From: Streptomyces europaeiscabiei
GTDB taxonomy: Bacteria > Actinomycetota > Actinomycetes > Streptomycetales > Streptomycetaceae
Direction of reading: 5' to 3'
Assembly (NCBI RefSeq): GCF_001550375.1
Contig: NZ_LRTR01000532.1
Span: forward strand, 1-64,000
Length of the DNA stretch: 64,000 nt
Part shown: piece by piece, positions 37,311 to 49,185 of the stretch
Layout of the letters: the number at the start of each line of letters is the position of its first letter
Numbering within the stretch: the stretch's first letter is position 1
Position numbers and translations under genes: made by a program
The notes under the pieces: generated by a model
Told to the model about the DNA's origin: nothing
Database searches by the model: none
The model's input: only the letters and a program-made list of their open reading frames with translations

Positions 37311-38870
37311 ATGGTCCAAGCGGAACCCGAACCCCAGAGCATCGGCGTCCCGGCCGAGTCCACCGCGGGCGAGACAAGGGTGGCGGCGACGCCGGTCACC
37401 GTGAAGAGACTCGTCGCGCTCGGGTACGGCGTGGTGGTCGAACCGGGGGCGGGGGCCTCGTCCCGTTTCTCCGACGCGGCCTACGAGGAGGCCGGCGCCA
37501 GGCTCGGCGACCCGTGGGCGGCGGAGATCGTGCTCAAGGTGAACGGCCCCTCCACCGAGGAGGTCGGCCGGCTGCGCGACGGGGCGACACTGGTCGCGCT
37601 GATCAGCCCGGCACTCAACCCGGACCTGGTCGAGGATCTGGCCCGGCGACCCATCACCGTCCTCGCCATGGACGCCGTGCCCCGCATCTCCCGAGCCCAG
37701 TCGCTGGACGTCCTCAGCTCGATGGCGAACATCGCCGGATACCGGGCCGTCGTCGAGGCCGCGCACGCCTTCGGGCGCTTCTTCACCGGCCAGGTGACCG
37801 CCGCAGGAAAGGTGCCACCCGCCAAGGTCCTGGTGGCCGGCGCCGGGGTCGCCGGACTCGCGGCGATCGGCGCTGCCCGCAGCCTCGGCGCCGTGGTCCG
37901 CGCCACCGACCCCCGGCCCGAGGTCGCCGAGCAGGTCCGCTCCCTGGGCGGCGAGTTCCTCACGGTCTCCGCCGCGCAGGAAGTCAGCACCGACGGTTAC
38001 GCCAGGGCCACCTCCGACGACTACGACCGGCTCGCCGAGCGGCTGTACGCCGAGCAGGCGGCCGACGTCGACATCATCATCACCACCGCGCTCATCCCGG
38101 GCCGTCCGGCACCCAGGCTCATCACCGCCGAGGACGTCGCGCGCATGAAGCCCGGCAGCGTCATCGTCGACATGGCGGCCGCCCAGGGCGGCAACGTCGA
38201 GGGCACGGTCGCCGGCAAGGCCGTCGTCACCGACAACGATGTGACGATCATCGGGTACACCGACCTGCCCGGCCGGCTCCCCGCCCAGGCCTCACAGCTC
38301 TACGGCACCAACCTCGTCAACCTGATGAAGCTGCTCACCCCCGGCGAGGACGGCCGGCTCGTCCTCGACTTCGACGACGCCGTGCAGCGCTCGATGACCG
38401 TGGTCCGCGACGGAGCGAAGACCTGGCCCCCGCCCCCGGTGAAGGTGACCGCCGCGCCGGCCCCGGACGGGGCCCCGGAACCCGCGACGCCGACCTCCTC
38501 CGAGACGGCGGCGAAGCCCGCACGCCCGGCCCGGTCCGCCTACGTCCTCGTCGGCGCCGGAGCGCTCGCCCTGTTCCTGGTGACCGCCTTCTCACCGGGC
38601 GAACTCATCGGCCACTTCACGGTGTTCGTGCTGGCGATCGTCATAGGCTTCTACGTCATCGGCCAGGTGCACCACGCGCTGCACACCCCGCTGATGTCGG
38701 TCACCAACGCCATCTCCGGGATCGTCGTGGTCGGCGCGCTGCTGCAGATCGGGCACGGGAACGCCGCCGTCACCGTGCTGTCGTTCGCCGCGATCCTGTT
38801 GGCGAGCATCAACATCTTCGGCGGATTCGCCGTCACCCGCCGCATGCTCGGCATGTTCTCGAAGGGCTGA
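37311..38870 (+). CDS. pntA: NAD(P) transhydrogenase subunit alpha
   Basis: 519 residues, close to the 510 of the E. coli protein. The N-terminal domain I binds NAD(H): ETRVAATP near residue 22, the Rossmann motif [22 protein letters not shown] and [14 protein letters not shown]. After an Ala/Pro-rich linker, about four membrane helices end the chain. With PntB it forms the proton-driven enzyme in the cytoplasmic membrane that makes NADPH from NADH. The ATG has AGAGG close upstream. PntB follows after six bases. It may supply NADPH or balance the NADH produced by the sugar dehydrogenases around it. Confidence 0.97.
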   Translation: MVQAEPEPQSIGVPAESTAGETRVAATPVTVKRLVALGYGVVVEPGAGASSRFSDAAYEEAGARLGDPWAAEIVLKVNGPSTEEVGRLRDGATLVALISPALNPDLVEDLARRPITVLAMDAVPRISRAQSLDVLSSMANIAGYRAVVEAAHAFGRFFTGQVTAAGKVPPAKVLVAGAGVAGLAAIGAARSLGAVVRATDPRPEVAEQVRSLGGEFLTVSAAQEVSTDGYARATSDDYDRLAERLYAEQAADVDIIITTALIPGRPAPRLITAEDVARMKPGSVIVDMAAAQGGNVEGTVAGKAVVTDNDVTIIGYTDLPGRLPAQASQLYGTNLVNLMKLLTPGEDGRLVLDFDDAVQRSMTVVRDGAKTWPPPPVKVTAAPAPDGAPEPATPTSSETAAKPARPARSAYVLVGAGALALFLVTAFSPGELIGHFTVFVLAIVIGFYVIGQVHHALHTPLMSVTNAISGIVVVGALLQIGHGNAAVTVLSFAAILLASINIFGGFAVTRRMLGMFSKG

Positions 38871-38876
38871 TCAGGG

Positions 38877-40307
38877 ATGACCATCGTCACGGCAGCAGAA
38901 GCCGCCTACGTCGTCGCCGCGTTGCTGTTCATCCTCAGCCTCGCGGGGCTCTCCCAGCACCGGACGTCCCGCTCGGGAGTCGTCTGGGGCATCACGGGCA
39001 TGGCCATCGCCCTGGCCGCCACCGTCGGGCTCGCCTCGCGGAGCATCACGGCCACCGGTCTCGTTCTGATCGCCGTCGCCACGGCCCTCGGCGCCGGTAT
39101 CGGACTGTGGCGCGCCCGGGTCGTCGAGATGACAGGCATGCCCGAGCTGATCGCCATCATGCACAGCCTCGTCGGTCTCGCCGCCGCGTTCGTCGGCTGG
39201 AACGGCTACCTCGATGTCGACGCCGATCTCACCGGTTCGCTGCTGGGCATCCACCACGCCGAGGTGTTCATCGGGGTGTTCATCGGCGCCGTCACCTTCA
39301 CCGGCTCCGTCGTCGCGTACCTGAAGCTCTCGGCACGCATCGACTCCCGCCCCCTCACGCTGCCCGGCAAGCACGTCCTCAACGTGAGCGCCCTCGTCGC
39401 CTTCGTCGTGCTCACTGTCGCCTTCGTGGCCCGCCCCGGCATGGGCCTGCTCATCGCCGTCACCGTGATCGCGCTCGCCCTGGGCGCGCACCTGGTCGCC
39501 TCCATCGGCGGTGGTGACATGCCGGTGGTCGTCTCCATGCTCAACAGCTACTCCGGCTGGGCCGCGGCGGCCTCCGGCTTCCTCCTCGCCAACAACCTGC
39601 TCATCGTCACCGGCGCGCTCGTCGGATCGTCCGGCGCCTACCTCTCGTACATCATGTGCAAAGCGATGAACCGCTCCTTCATCTCGGTGATCGCGGGCGG
39701 CTTCGGCGCCCCGGCGGCGGCCGACGACGGTGAGCAGGGCGAACACCGGGAGATCAACGCGGAGGAGACCGCACAACTGCTGCGCGACGCCTCCTCGGTG
39801 ATCATCACGCCCGGCTACGGCATGGCGGTGGCCCAGGCCCAGTACCCGGTGGCCGAACTGGCGCGCAAGCTGCGTGAGCGGGGTGTCGAGGTGCGCTTCG
39901 GCATCCACCCCGTCGCCGGCCGGCTGCCCGGACACATGAACGTGCTGCTCGCCGAGGCCAACGTGCCCTACGACATCGTCCTCGAAATGGACGAGATCAA
40001 CGACGACTTCCCCGCCACCTCGGTCGTCCTCGTCATCGGCGCCAACGACACCGTCAACCCGGCCGCCATCGACAACCCGGCCAGCCCCATCGCCGGTATG
40101 CCCGTGCTGCACGTGTGGGAGGCCGCGAACGTGGTGGTCTTCAAGCGGTCCATGGCCGTCGGCTACGCGGGCGTGCAGAACCCGCTGTTCTTCCGCGAGA
40201 ACACCCTGATGCTCTTCGGCGACGCCAAGCAGCGGGTGGAGGACATCCTGCGGGGCCTCGACGCCCTCGACACCCCGGTCCCGGAGATGGCCGGCACGTC
40301 ACGCTGA
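38877..40307 (+). CDS. pntB: NAD(P) transhydrogenase subunit beta
   Basis: 476 residues: about eight membrane helices in the first 270 residues, then the NADP-binding domain III with [36 protein letters not shown] and [15 protein letters not shown], all diagnostic of PntB. It completes the proton-translocating transhydrogenase. An acidic insertion of about ten residues ([12 protein letters not shown]) joins membrane and nucleotide domains. A strong hairpin follows 17 bases after the stop. Confidence 0.97.
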   Translation: MTIVTAAEAAYVVAALLFILSLAGLSQHRTSRSGVVWGITGMAIALAATVGLASRSITATGLVLIAVATALGAGIGLWRARVVEMTGMPELIAIMHSLVGLAAAFVGWNGYLDVDADLTGSLLGIHHAEVFIGVFIGAVTFTGSVVAYLKLSARIDSRPLTLPGKHVLNVSALVAFVVLTVAFVARPGMGLLIAVTVIALALGAHLVASIGGGDMPVVVSMLNSYSGWAAAASGFLLANNLLIVTGALVGSSGAYLSYIMCKAMNRSFISVIAGGFGAPAAADDGEQGEHREINAEETAQLLRDASSVIITPGYGMAVAQAQYPVAELARKLRERGVEVRFGIHPVAGRLPGHMNVLLAEANVPYDIVLEMDEINDDFPATSVVLVIGANDTVNPAAIDNPASPIAGMPVLHVWEAANVVVFKRSMAVGYAGVQNPLFFRENTLMLFGDAKQRVEDILRGLDALDTPVPEMAGTSR

Positions 40308-40323
40308 ACCGCGAGGTGCGACG

Positions 40324-40355
40324 CGTGTCCCGGACGGTACGTCGTCCGGGACACG
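40324..40355 (+). terminator. Terminator of pntAB
   Basis: Perfect 13-base stem (CGTGTCCCGGACG with its complement) around a six-base loop. Confidence 0.85.
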
Positions 40356-41004
40356 GATCGGCAACACCGCACTGCTCAGTCGTCCGTGCCCGTGGTGGTC
40401 CTGCTCGGCAGGCAGATCCGGCGGGCCCCGGCCCAGGCGCATCGTCCCGCCGACCAAACCGGCACCGGGTCGTCGGCAGGCGACGCCAGCGCGTAACCCG
40501 GCGCCGATACCGTGCAGACGGTCAGGACAACGAACCCCGCAGAGCCCTGCATCCCTCACCGCAACATCGGCCGGCCGGCGCCTTGGACGCCGGCCGGTGG
40601 GGAATCCATCGCCTCGTGGCCCGGGAACCGACCCGCAACAGGCGCATAGCGTCGCGACCAACATGAGGAACACCCCCGACGATCGCCGCGCACACGGTGG
40701 TCCATCGGCCCGCCCCGTACGAGACGTCGCAGGGTGAGCAGAGAACGAGGAACACCGCTTCCGAGGTCCACAGGACACCGAGCGTCCCCGTGTGCGCAAG
40801 GACGGACCGGAACCGTGTGCGGTCGGCTCGCGGCGGAGCAGGTTGAAGGCTGATCAGAGGGCCGCCGGTGGTCGGGTACCGCTTCGTGTGGGTGAAGGGC
40901 ACGCGACCATCCGGGCGTTGTCCGTGTGGCGTGCCGGCGCCCCGGGCGCGCTTGGTGTGCCCTGAGGTCCTCAGGACGGCTCACGCGTGAAGGAGACACA
41001 CGGC
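40356..41004. other. Gap with a possible decayed small membrane protein on the minus strand
   Basis: No intact gene. Minus-strand frames from about 40900 down give LGVLWTSEAVFLVLCSP, then in another frame VGGVFLMLVATLCACC, which together look like two membrane helices of one broken gene. Not identified. The last bases hold the AAGGAG ribosome site of the next gene. Confidence 0.3.
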
Positions 41005-41397
41005 ATGTTCGGACAGGCACCGGCGTTCAGTGGTTTCGCGGTCGACGACCTCGGCGAGGCCCGCAGGTTCTACGGGGAGACTCTCGGGCTGCAGGTGGAG
41101 GAGGCCGGACAGGGAGACATGCGGATGCTGATCCTCACACTTGGCAGCGGCGCGCGTGTCTTCGTCTACCCGAAGGAGACGCACACTCCCGCGACGTTCA
41201 CGCTTCTCAACTTCCCCGTCGGCAACATCGAGTCCGCCGTCGACGAACTGGATCGGCGCGGCGTGAACCTCGAGCGGTATCCCGGATTCGACCACGACGA
41301 GAAGGGCATCGTCCGGGTCGGCGACGGCGGCCCTGCGGCGATCGCGTGGTTCACCGACCCCGCAGGGAACGTCCTCTCCGTGCTCCAGGAGAAGTGA
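41005..41397 (+). CDS. VOC-superfamily (glyoxalase/dioxygenase fold) protein
   Basis: 130 residues from the ATG at 41005, nine bases after GAAGGAG; an upstream GTG at 40987 would overlap that site. It has one pair of beta-alpha-beta-beta-beta units: [24 protein letters not shown] at the start and [13 protein letters not shown] at the end, where the family metal or substrate ligands usually lie. Members include resistance proteins, isomerases and dioxygenases; nothing fixes the substrate. It stands alone. Confidence 0.85.
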   Translation: MFGQAPAFSGFAVDDLGEARRFYGETLGLQVEEAGQGDMRMLILTLGSGARVFVYPKETHTPATFTLLNFPVGNIESAVDELDRRGVNLERYPGFDHDEKGIVRVGDGGPAAIAWFTDPAGNVLSVLQEK

Positions 41398-41475
41398 CGA
41401 ACGAGGTGACGGCGAGGCGTCCGGAGGACCATCGGCCGGGATCAGCTCCGGGTCGCCCACCGCGTCCCAGGCCAC

Positions 41476-41547
41476 GTCTCCGTCTCCGTCTCCGTCTCCG
41501 TCTCCGTTTCTGTCTCTGTCTCTGTCTCTGTCTCTGTCTCTGTCTCT
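41476..41547. repeat. Hexanucleotide microsatellite, 12 units
   Basis: Five GTCTCC units, one GTTTCT and six GTCTCT units in perfect six-base register, in a non-coding gap 78 bases after the VOC gene. In frame it would code for alternating Glu-Thr (minus) or Leu-Arg/Leu-Cys (plus). Confidence 0.97.
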
Positions 41548-41703
41548 GTCGAGCTTCGGACTGGAGGCTGCACCCTGGCTGTACCGTTGATCTCGCGGCC
41601 GGCGTCAGGGCGGGCTTTCCTTGGGTGAGCTTCACCGTGGTGTCGGTGTGGTCCCAGACCGCCCACTTGTGGCTCAGCGGCAGGTGCAACTCCGCGCGGT
41701 GCA

Positions 41704-41810
41704 TGGGCCGGCCCGAGCGCGCCATGCGCATCGCCTCCAACCGCGGCCATCGCCGTGTGTACGAGCCATCGCCGCCCACGACCCGCGCTCCGTCGCCGTA
41801 CGAGCGCTGA
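41704..41810 (+). pseudogene. C-terminal remnant of a GntR/FadR-type regulator
   Basis: The plus strand reads MGRPERAMRIASNRGHRRVYE and then, after a frameshift, AIAAHDP. The intact regulator at 20789 has MGRTGRAFCVASNHGHRRIYE followed by RIAAHDP at the same place. The rest of the gene is missing. Just upstream (about 41700-41580) the minus strand reads LPLSHKWAVWDHTDTTVKL, an unidentified fragment. Confidence 0.6.
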
Positions 41811-41826
41811 CGTGGTCGCGTGACCC

Positions 41827-41857
41827 TGGCGGGCTCGGCCTTCCGCCGAGCCCGCCA
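41827..41857 (-). terminator. Terminator of the GH62 gene
   Basis: Perfect 13-base stem (TGGCGGGCTCGGC with its complement) and a five-base loop, 39 bases beyond the minus-strand stop. Confidence 0.8.
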
Positions 41858-41895
41858 CGCCGGCTCCCTACCGGAACCGGACTCGTGTCACGCCG

Positions 41896-43374
41896 TCAGC
41901 GCTGCCGTGTCAGCAGACCCGGCCGGTAGGGCCAGTGGCCGTACTCGCCGCCGGAGTTGGGGTTGCGTCCTTGGTAGAGGAACTGCAGGTTGCAGGGATC
42001 GACGGTGAAGGTCTGATCGGCGCTGGTGCGGATCAGTTCGCCATGGCTGATGTCGTTGGTCCAGGTGGCGCCGCTGTTGGCCTTGCCGGCGAAGGCGTTG
42101 CTCTCGGTCGCGGCCTGGGGTGTCCATGAGCCGTTCAGGCTGGTGGCCGTGAATGAGCGGAAGTAGCGGCCCTGCGAGCCTCTCGCCTCGACGATCATGA
42201 GGTAGCGGTTCTGGCCCTGGAGCTTGTAGACCTGCGGGGCTTCGAACAGGTTGTCCGCTGTGTCGCTCATGATCGTTGTGTAGTTCGAGCCGAAACTGCT
42301 CGGGAAGTTCCCGATCGGCATGCTGGCCCGGTAGATCTTGCCGTTGTCACCGGCGAAGAACAGGTACATGTTCTGGCCGTCAGCGATGAGCGTCTGGTCG
42401 ATGGGGCCGGTGCCGGAGCCGGTGATGCTTCCGGAGAAGAGCACCTGCTGTGCGGACCAGCCATTGGGGTTGGAGGGGTCGCTCGACGTCCGGTAGGAGA
42501 AGGCGCTCCCACCTCCCCACTGGTAGGCGAGCACCCAGATGCTCTTCGGCGCGAAGTAGAAGAGCGTGGGCGCCACGGCGGAGTTCGACATCGCGTTCTG
42601 GCCGGCCGAGGCCATCTCCGGCCAGTTGCTGAACAGGCCGAAGTTCATCGAACCCCAGCCCGCTCCCGTTCCCGCGGCGCCGTGTGTCGTCGCATAGACG
42701 AGATGCCTGCCGTTGTAGGGGACGACGGTGAAGTCCTTGAGCGAGGCCCACCCAGCCTTGGGCTGCGCCAGCGCGCCCGTCGATGTCCAGCGGTATGTCG
42801 CCGGAAGATCGCACGTGCCGGGGTTGCCGCCGCCGACCTTGACGAGCTGCCACTGCTGGTTGCTGCCACCCCAGTCGTCGTACTGGACGATGTTCGCGCT
42901 GTCGGCGGTGGACGCGCCTTGTACTTCGAGGGCCTTGTTGCTGTGGCGCGCGATGAACCTCACGTAGCCGTCCGAGCTGTCGGCCAGCCGCCACTGCTGG
43001 TTGGTGCTGTTCAGGTCGGTCCACTGGACGATCGCGCCGCCGTTGGCGGTGGACTCGTTGAGGACGTTCAGCACCTTGCCCGAGTGGCGGGACTTGATGC
43101 GGTAGTAGCCGCCCCCGGAATCAACGAACTGCCACTGCTGCTGGTTCTGATCGTTCCTGGTCCACTGGGTGATGCGGGCGCCGTCGTTGGTCGCCAGGTT
43201 GTAGACATCCAGGGCCTTGCCGCTGTTGCGGTTGACCAGCACATACGAGGCGTTGGGGTCTACGGTCGCCGCGCTGGCGGGCTGGGCACCGAGGAAGGTG
43301 GCCACGAGCAGCAAGGGCGCAAGGACGGCGAGTATGCGTCTAAAGCGGACCGGGGGCGGGTGCCGAAACCACAT
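41896..43374 (-). CDS. Secreted GH62 alpha-L-arabinofuranosidase with N-terminal ricin-type lectin
   Basis: 492 residues with an export signal ending near Ala35. Residues 36-180 form a beta-trefoil lectin of the [12 protein letters not shown] type with NQQWQ repeats. Residues 187-492 are the five-bladed GH62 propeller: the aspartate in ASLKDFTVV, the aspartate in [11 protein letters not shown] and the glutamate in NLFEAPQVY match the family's catalytic positions, and the conserved ending [14 protein letters not shown] is present. It removes arabinofuranose from arabinoxylan, clearing the way for the GH10 xylanase. It is divergent from xlnA, and the space between holds GAAA-n-TTTC type boxes. 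A strong terminator lies beyond its end. Confidence 0.94.
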   Translation of the reverse strand: MWFRHPPPVRFRRILAVLAPLLLVATFLGAQPASAATVDPNASYVLVNRNSGKALDVYNLATNDGARITQWTRNDQNQQQWQFVDSGGGYYRIKSRHSGKVLNVLNESTANGGAIVQWTDLNSTNQQWRLADSSDGYVRFIARHSNKALEVQGASTADSANIVQYDDWGGSNQQWQLVKVGGGNPGTCDLPATYRWTSTGALAQPKAGWASLKDFTVVPYNGRHLVYATTHGAAGTGAGWGSMNFGLFSNWPEMASAGQNAMSNSAVAPTLFYFAPKSIWVLAYQWGGGSAFSYRTSSDPSNPNGWSAQQVLFSGSITGSGTGPIDQTLIADGQNMYLFFAGDNGKIYRASMPIGNFPSSFGSNYTTIMSDTADNLFEAPQVYKLQGQNRYLMIVEARGSQGRYFRSFTATSLNGSWTPQAATESNAFAGKANSGATWTNDISHGELIRTSADQTFTVDPCNLQFLYQGRNPNSGGEYGHWPYRPGLLTRQR

Positions 43375-43454
43375 CAGAGGGCCTCCTTTGGAGGGCTGGG
43401 GTGAGGTGACCCCGATGAACCGCGGAGCGGACGTGCCGGGGGCGGGGACAATCT

Positions 43455-43465
43455 CGAAACGTTCG
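43455..43465. promoter_or_regulatory. Xylan-regulon-type box CGAAACGTTCG
   Basis: Palindromic CGAA-n3-TTCG, 81 bases upstream of the GH62 start. Inverted repeats of this kind are known upstream of xylan-degrading genes in several streptomycetes. Confidence 0.45.
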
Positions 43466-45706
<2,241 letters not shown>

Positions 45707-45737
45707 TGGGACCTGCCACGAACGGAAGGGTGAATCG

Positions 45738-47120
45738 ATGAAGACCTACCGTGCGGCTTCCCCCGCCCCTCCACGCAGACACCGCTGGTGGTCCCGGGTC
45801 GCCGCCGTGGTGGCGGCTACCCTCGCGATCGGCATGCTCACCGCGGTGAATCCGGCGCCCGCCGAGGCGGCGACGGTGGACACCAATGCCTGGTATGCCC
45901 TGGTCAATCGCAACAGCGGCAAGGCACTGGACGTCTCTGGCACGTCCACCGCCGACGGCGCGCGGGTCAACCAGTGGACGCGCAACGACGGAGCCAACCA
46001 GCAGTGGCAGTTCGTGGACTCCGGCGGCGGCTTCTACCGCCTCAAGGCCCGGCATTCGGGCAAGGTTCTCGACGTGGCCGGCGCCTCGACCGCAGACGGT
46101 GCCGCGATCCAGCAGTGGGCCGACGGCAACGGGGCCAACCAGCAGTTCCGCCTGGCCGACTCCGACGCGGGCCACGTCCGGCTGATCAACCGCACCAGCA
46201 GCAAGGCGGTGGAGGTGCAGGGCGCCTCCACCGCCGACGGCGGCACCGTCGTCCAATACTCCGACTGGGGCGGCGCCAACCAGCAATGGCAGATGATCAA
46301 GCTGTCGTCCGGTGGTGGCGGCGGTGGTGGCGGCGGATGCGGCAGCGCCCCGACGCTGGCGAGCGGTACGCACACGATTCAGAGCGGCGGCAAGAGCCGC
46401 AGCTTCATCCTCAGGGTTCCCGCCAACTACGACAACAGCCGCCCCTACCGGCTGATCTTCGCGTTCCACTGGCGGGGCGGAACCGCCGGCGACGTCGCCT
46501 CGGGCGGCACGAGCGGGAACGCCTGGTCCTATTACGGCCAACAGGAACAGTCGAACAACAGCGCGATCCTCGTCGCCCCCCAGGGCCTCGGCAACGGCTG
46601 GGCCAATTCGGGCGGTGAGGACATCACCTTCGTCGACGACATGATCCGGCGCATCGAGGGCGGCCTCTGTGTCAACCCGGCACAGCGCTTCGCCACGGGA
46701 TTCAGCTGGGGCGGCGGTATGAGCTACGCACTCGCATGCAGCCGGGCGAACGTCTTCAGGGCCGTCGCGGTCATGTCCGGCGCCCAGATCAGCGGGTGCA
46801 GCGGCGGCTCCCAGCCCATCGCCTACTTCGGAATCCACGGCATCAGCGACAACGTCCTCGGCATCGCGCAAGGACGTTCCCTGCGCGACAAGTTCGTCGC
46901 CAACAACGGCTGCACCGCCCAAAACCCGCGCGAGCCCGGACCGGGCAGCCGGACACACATCACCACCACCTACTCGGGCTGCCGTGCCGGATACCCGGTC
47001 CAGTGGGCCGCGTTCGACGGAGGCCACATACCCGGTCCGGTCGACGGCTCCTCCGGCGAAAGCGGCGTCACCACCTGGACCAAGGCAGAGATCTGGAGGT
47101 TCTTCGCACAGTTCCAGTGA
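45738..47120 (+). CDS. Secreted feruloyl esterase-like enzyme with N-terminal ricin-type lectin
   Basis: 460 residues. An export signal ends near Ala44, a beta-trefoil lectin ([17 protein letters not shown] type) fills 45-190, a run of nine glycines links to the esterase domain (202-460). The triad is serine 323 in GFSWGGGMSY, an aspartate in HGISDNVL and a histidine in FDGGHIPGP. The catalytic part resembles that of 33410-34720, but the lectin is at the opposite end and of the other subtype, so the two were assembled independently. Placed just after xlnA, it probably cuts ferulate or acetate esters on arabinoxylan. A terminator follows. Confidence 0.9.
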   Translation: MKTYRAASPAPPRRHRWWSRVAAVVAATLAIGMLTAVNPAPAEAATVDTNAWYALVNRNSGKALDVSGTSTADGARVNQWTRNDGANQQWQFVDSGGGFYRLKARHSGKVLDVAGASTADGAAIQQWADGNGANQQFRLADSDAGHVRLINRTSSKAVEVQGASTADGGTVVQYSDWGGANQQWQMIKLSSGGGGGGGGGCGSAPTLASGTHTIQSGGKSRSFILRVPANYDNSRPYRLIFAFHWRGGTAGDVASGGTSGNAWSYYGQQEQSNNSAILVAPQGLGNGWANSGGEDITFVDDMIRRIEGGLCVNPAQRFATGFSWGGGMSYALACSRANVFRAVAVMSGAQISGCSGGSQPIAYFGIHGISDNVLGIAQGRSLRDKFVANNGCTAQNPREPGPGSRTHITTTYSGCRAGYPVQWAAFDGGHIPGPVDGSSGESGVTTWTKAEIWRFFAQFQ

Positions 47121-47136
47121 CACGCCCGCACCTCTG

Positions 47137-47167
47137 AGTGGAGCCAGGGTGGTCCTGGCTCCACTCG
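47137..47167 (+). terminator. Terminator of the xlnA-esterase operon
   Basis: Perfect 13-base stem (GAGTGGAGCCAGG with its complement) with a five-base loop, 16 bases after the stop. Confidence 0.85.
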
Positions 47168-47769
47168 GTCGACGTCCGTCCCGGATCGGAGGACGGAGAG
47201 GTTATTCCAGGAGAGCGCCCACGCCCTCGTTCTGGGCACGGCTGGTGAACATGCCCTGAGAGACGTGGTGTTCGAGGACACGCCCTCGCGGCGGGAGGTC
47301 TCGTCCGCCCGGTTCACGGCCTCGCAGGCCGCCACGGCCGCGGGTTTGCTGAACGAGGGCGACGGCGGCGGTGATCTCAAGGAGCGCGCGAAGAAGATGG
47401 CAATGGCCGCGTAAGGACGACCGCGAAGGGCTGCCGTGGTCGGGGGTGTGCGCTTCGTGGACAGCCCCGACCGACCGCCCCGCACTCGGCAGCAGCACCG
47501 AACCAGGACGGCGCGCCACGGCGCCCCGACCCCGCCTTCGACGTCTTCACGTTCGCCCCCCGACCTCGGCGGCGCCGATAGTGACGGTTGCACGCCAAGA
47601 AGGCCTGTCCGGTGGGCGTCGTACGGCACTGTGGAGCCGTTCGCCGGGACAGAAGAAGCCACCCGGGCCCGCCGAAACCACGGGTGGTCTCCGGTACCGA
47701 CGTCCTGATCGGAGACCGGCCCTTCAGCCATGCTGCGCGCCCTGTCACACGCCGGGGAAGGGGGTGCAG
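47168..47769. other. Gap with one coding-like fragment
   Basis: From about 47197 to 47414 a plus-strand frame reads RLFQESAHALVLGTAGE and later TASQAATAAGLLNEGDGG before a stop. It looks like the tail of a former protein but was not identified and has no clear start. The remaining bases show nothing recognisable, apart from GGAAGGGGG before the ATG at 47770. Confidence 0.3.
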
Positions 47770-48059
47770 ATGAACGACGCCACCTGGCCGGCGCAGTACG
47801 TCGACAGCGCCGAGGGCAGGCCCGGCGAGCTGTGGGGGCACGCATTCGCCCCCCTCGGCCCCAACCTCAGCCTGCACCCGGCGGCTCCCACGGAAAGGAA
47901 GTCTGAGCCCGTGCTCGACGTCCACTCCCACCTGTTCTTCGACGAACTGTTGGCAGCCGCCGGCCCGACAACCTCCGGCGCATGCTCAAAACCAGTGAAC
48001 GCTTCACGCTCCTCGACCAGCAGGTCTTCACCTCCAGCCCGCTGAAGATCGGACAGTGA
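47770..48059 (+). pseudogene. Short frameshifted gene of unknown family
   Basis: A strong ribosome site (GGAAGGGGG) precedes an ATG. The frame reads WPAQYVDSAEGRPGELWGHA and EPVLDVHSHLFFDELLAA, then loses sense near 47960. A second frame continues with PDNLRRMLKTSERFTLLDQQ and VFTSSPLKIGQ to a stop at 48059. Repairing one indel would give about 96 residues. The family was not recognised. The following 280 bases to the next gene hold nothing clear. Confidence 0.4.
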
Positions 48060-48339
48060 GGAAACCGCGTCCAGCAGCTGCCAGGACACCGATCGCCGCC
48101 GTGATTGATGAACAGCGGGAACGCCGGCGCCCGTAGCCCGACTGCGTGACGTGCCGCGCCGAAATCGGCGGCACAGCGTGCCGGTCGGTCCAGCCCGGGG
48201 CGCAGGGTGCTTTCGTCGGGAGCCCGGGTATGCGACGGCTCCTGTGTCTGTCCTGGCGGGCCGGCCTCAGTCCCGGCCCACCTCATGAGCGTCGCCCGAT
48301 TCCTGAGGGCGTGCCGTCCGAATCGCCCGAGGAGAGATC

Positions 48340-49179
48340 GTGGTTGCAGGAAGAGTCGAGAACCGCGGGACGACATCCGCGCAGCTTCTCAGGGGCCAGA
48401 AGGCGCTGGTGACCGGTGCCAACTCGGGCATCGGCCTGGCGACCGCCGTGGCCCTGGGCAGGGCCGGAGCGGACGTCGTGGTGAACTACGTCGTCGGCGC
48501 GCACGAGGCGGAGAACGTCGTGAAGGAGATCGAGGGCTTCGGGGTCCGCGCCTACGCCCACGAGGCCGACGTGTCCGACGAGGACCAGGTGACCGCCATG
48601 GTCGCGCGGATGGTCGAGGAGTTCGGCACCATCGACATCATGGTGGCCAACGCGGGCCTCCAGCGGGACGCGGCCCTGACGGAGATGACGCTCGCCCAGT
48701 GGCAGAAGGTCATCGACGTCAACCTGACCGGCCAGTTCCTGTGCGCGCGGGAGGCCGCCAAGGAGTTCATCCGGCGCGGCGTGGTGGAGGAGGTCTCCCG
48801 GTCGGCCGGAAAGATCATCTGTATGAGTTCGGTCCACCAGATCGTCCCGTGGGCGGGGCACGTGAACTACGCCTCCTCCAAGGGCGGTGTGGGCATGCTG
48901 ATGCAGACCCTCGCCCAGGAACTGGCCCCTAAGCGGATCAGGGTCAACGCGGTCGCGCCCGGCGCCATCCGCACGCCGATCAACCGCGACGCCTGGTCCA
49001 CCCCCGAGGCCGAGGCCGAGCTGCTGCGCCTGATCCCGTACCGCCGCGTGGGCGACCCGGACGACATCGCCAACGCGGTCGTCGCCATGGCGTCCGACCT
49101 GCTCGACTACGTCGTCGGCGCCACCCTCTACGTCGACGGCGGAATGACGCTCTTCCCCGGCTTCGCCACCGGAGGCTGA
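48340..49179 (+). CDS. SDR-family dehydrogenase, glucose 1-dehydrogenase-like
   Basis: A GTG start four bases after GAGGAGAG gives 279 residues. The classical SDR landmarks are present: cofactor motif TGANSGIG, NAG in VANAGLQRDA, catalytic serine in ICMSSVHQ, YASSK with the active-site tyrosine and lysine, and the ending TLYVDGGMTLFPGF. The sequence is closest in style to NAD(P)-dependent glucose 1-dehydrogenases, though SDR substrate calls are weak. It is six bases from the NDH-2 gene, so its NADH may feed that enzyme directly. Confidence 0.85.
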   Translation: MVAGRVENRGTTSAQLLRGQKALVTGANSGIGLATAVALGRAGADVVVNYVVGAHEAENVVKEIEGFGVRAYAHEADVSDEDQVTAMVARMVEEFGTIDIMVANAGLQRDAALTEMTLAQWQKVIDVNLTGQFLCAREAAKEFIRRGVVEEVSRSAGKIICMSSVHQIVPWAGHVNYASSKGGVGMLMQTLAQELAPKRIRVNAVAPGAIRTPINRDAWSTPEAEAELLRLIPYRRVGDPDDIANAVVAMASDLLDYVVGATLYVDGGMTLFPGFATGG

Positions 49180-49185
49180 TCCCCG

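Noticed and set aside
37127-39517. 796-codon plus-strand frame across pntAB
   Set aside because: Arginine-rich shadow of the pntA and pntB frames, with no domain.
41442-41858. Minus-strand protein with a Glu-Thr repeat
   Set aside because: The repeat is only the hexamer microsatellite translated; the flanks have no coding character.
47168-48339. Transposase or insertion-sequence remnant in this gap
   Set aside because: No DDE-type motif, terminal inverted repeats or target duplications could be found.
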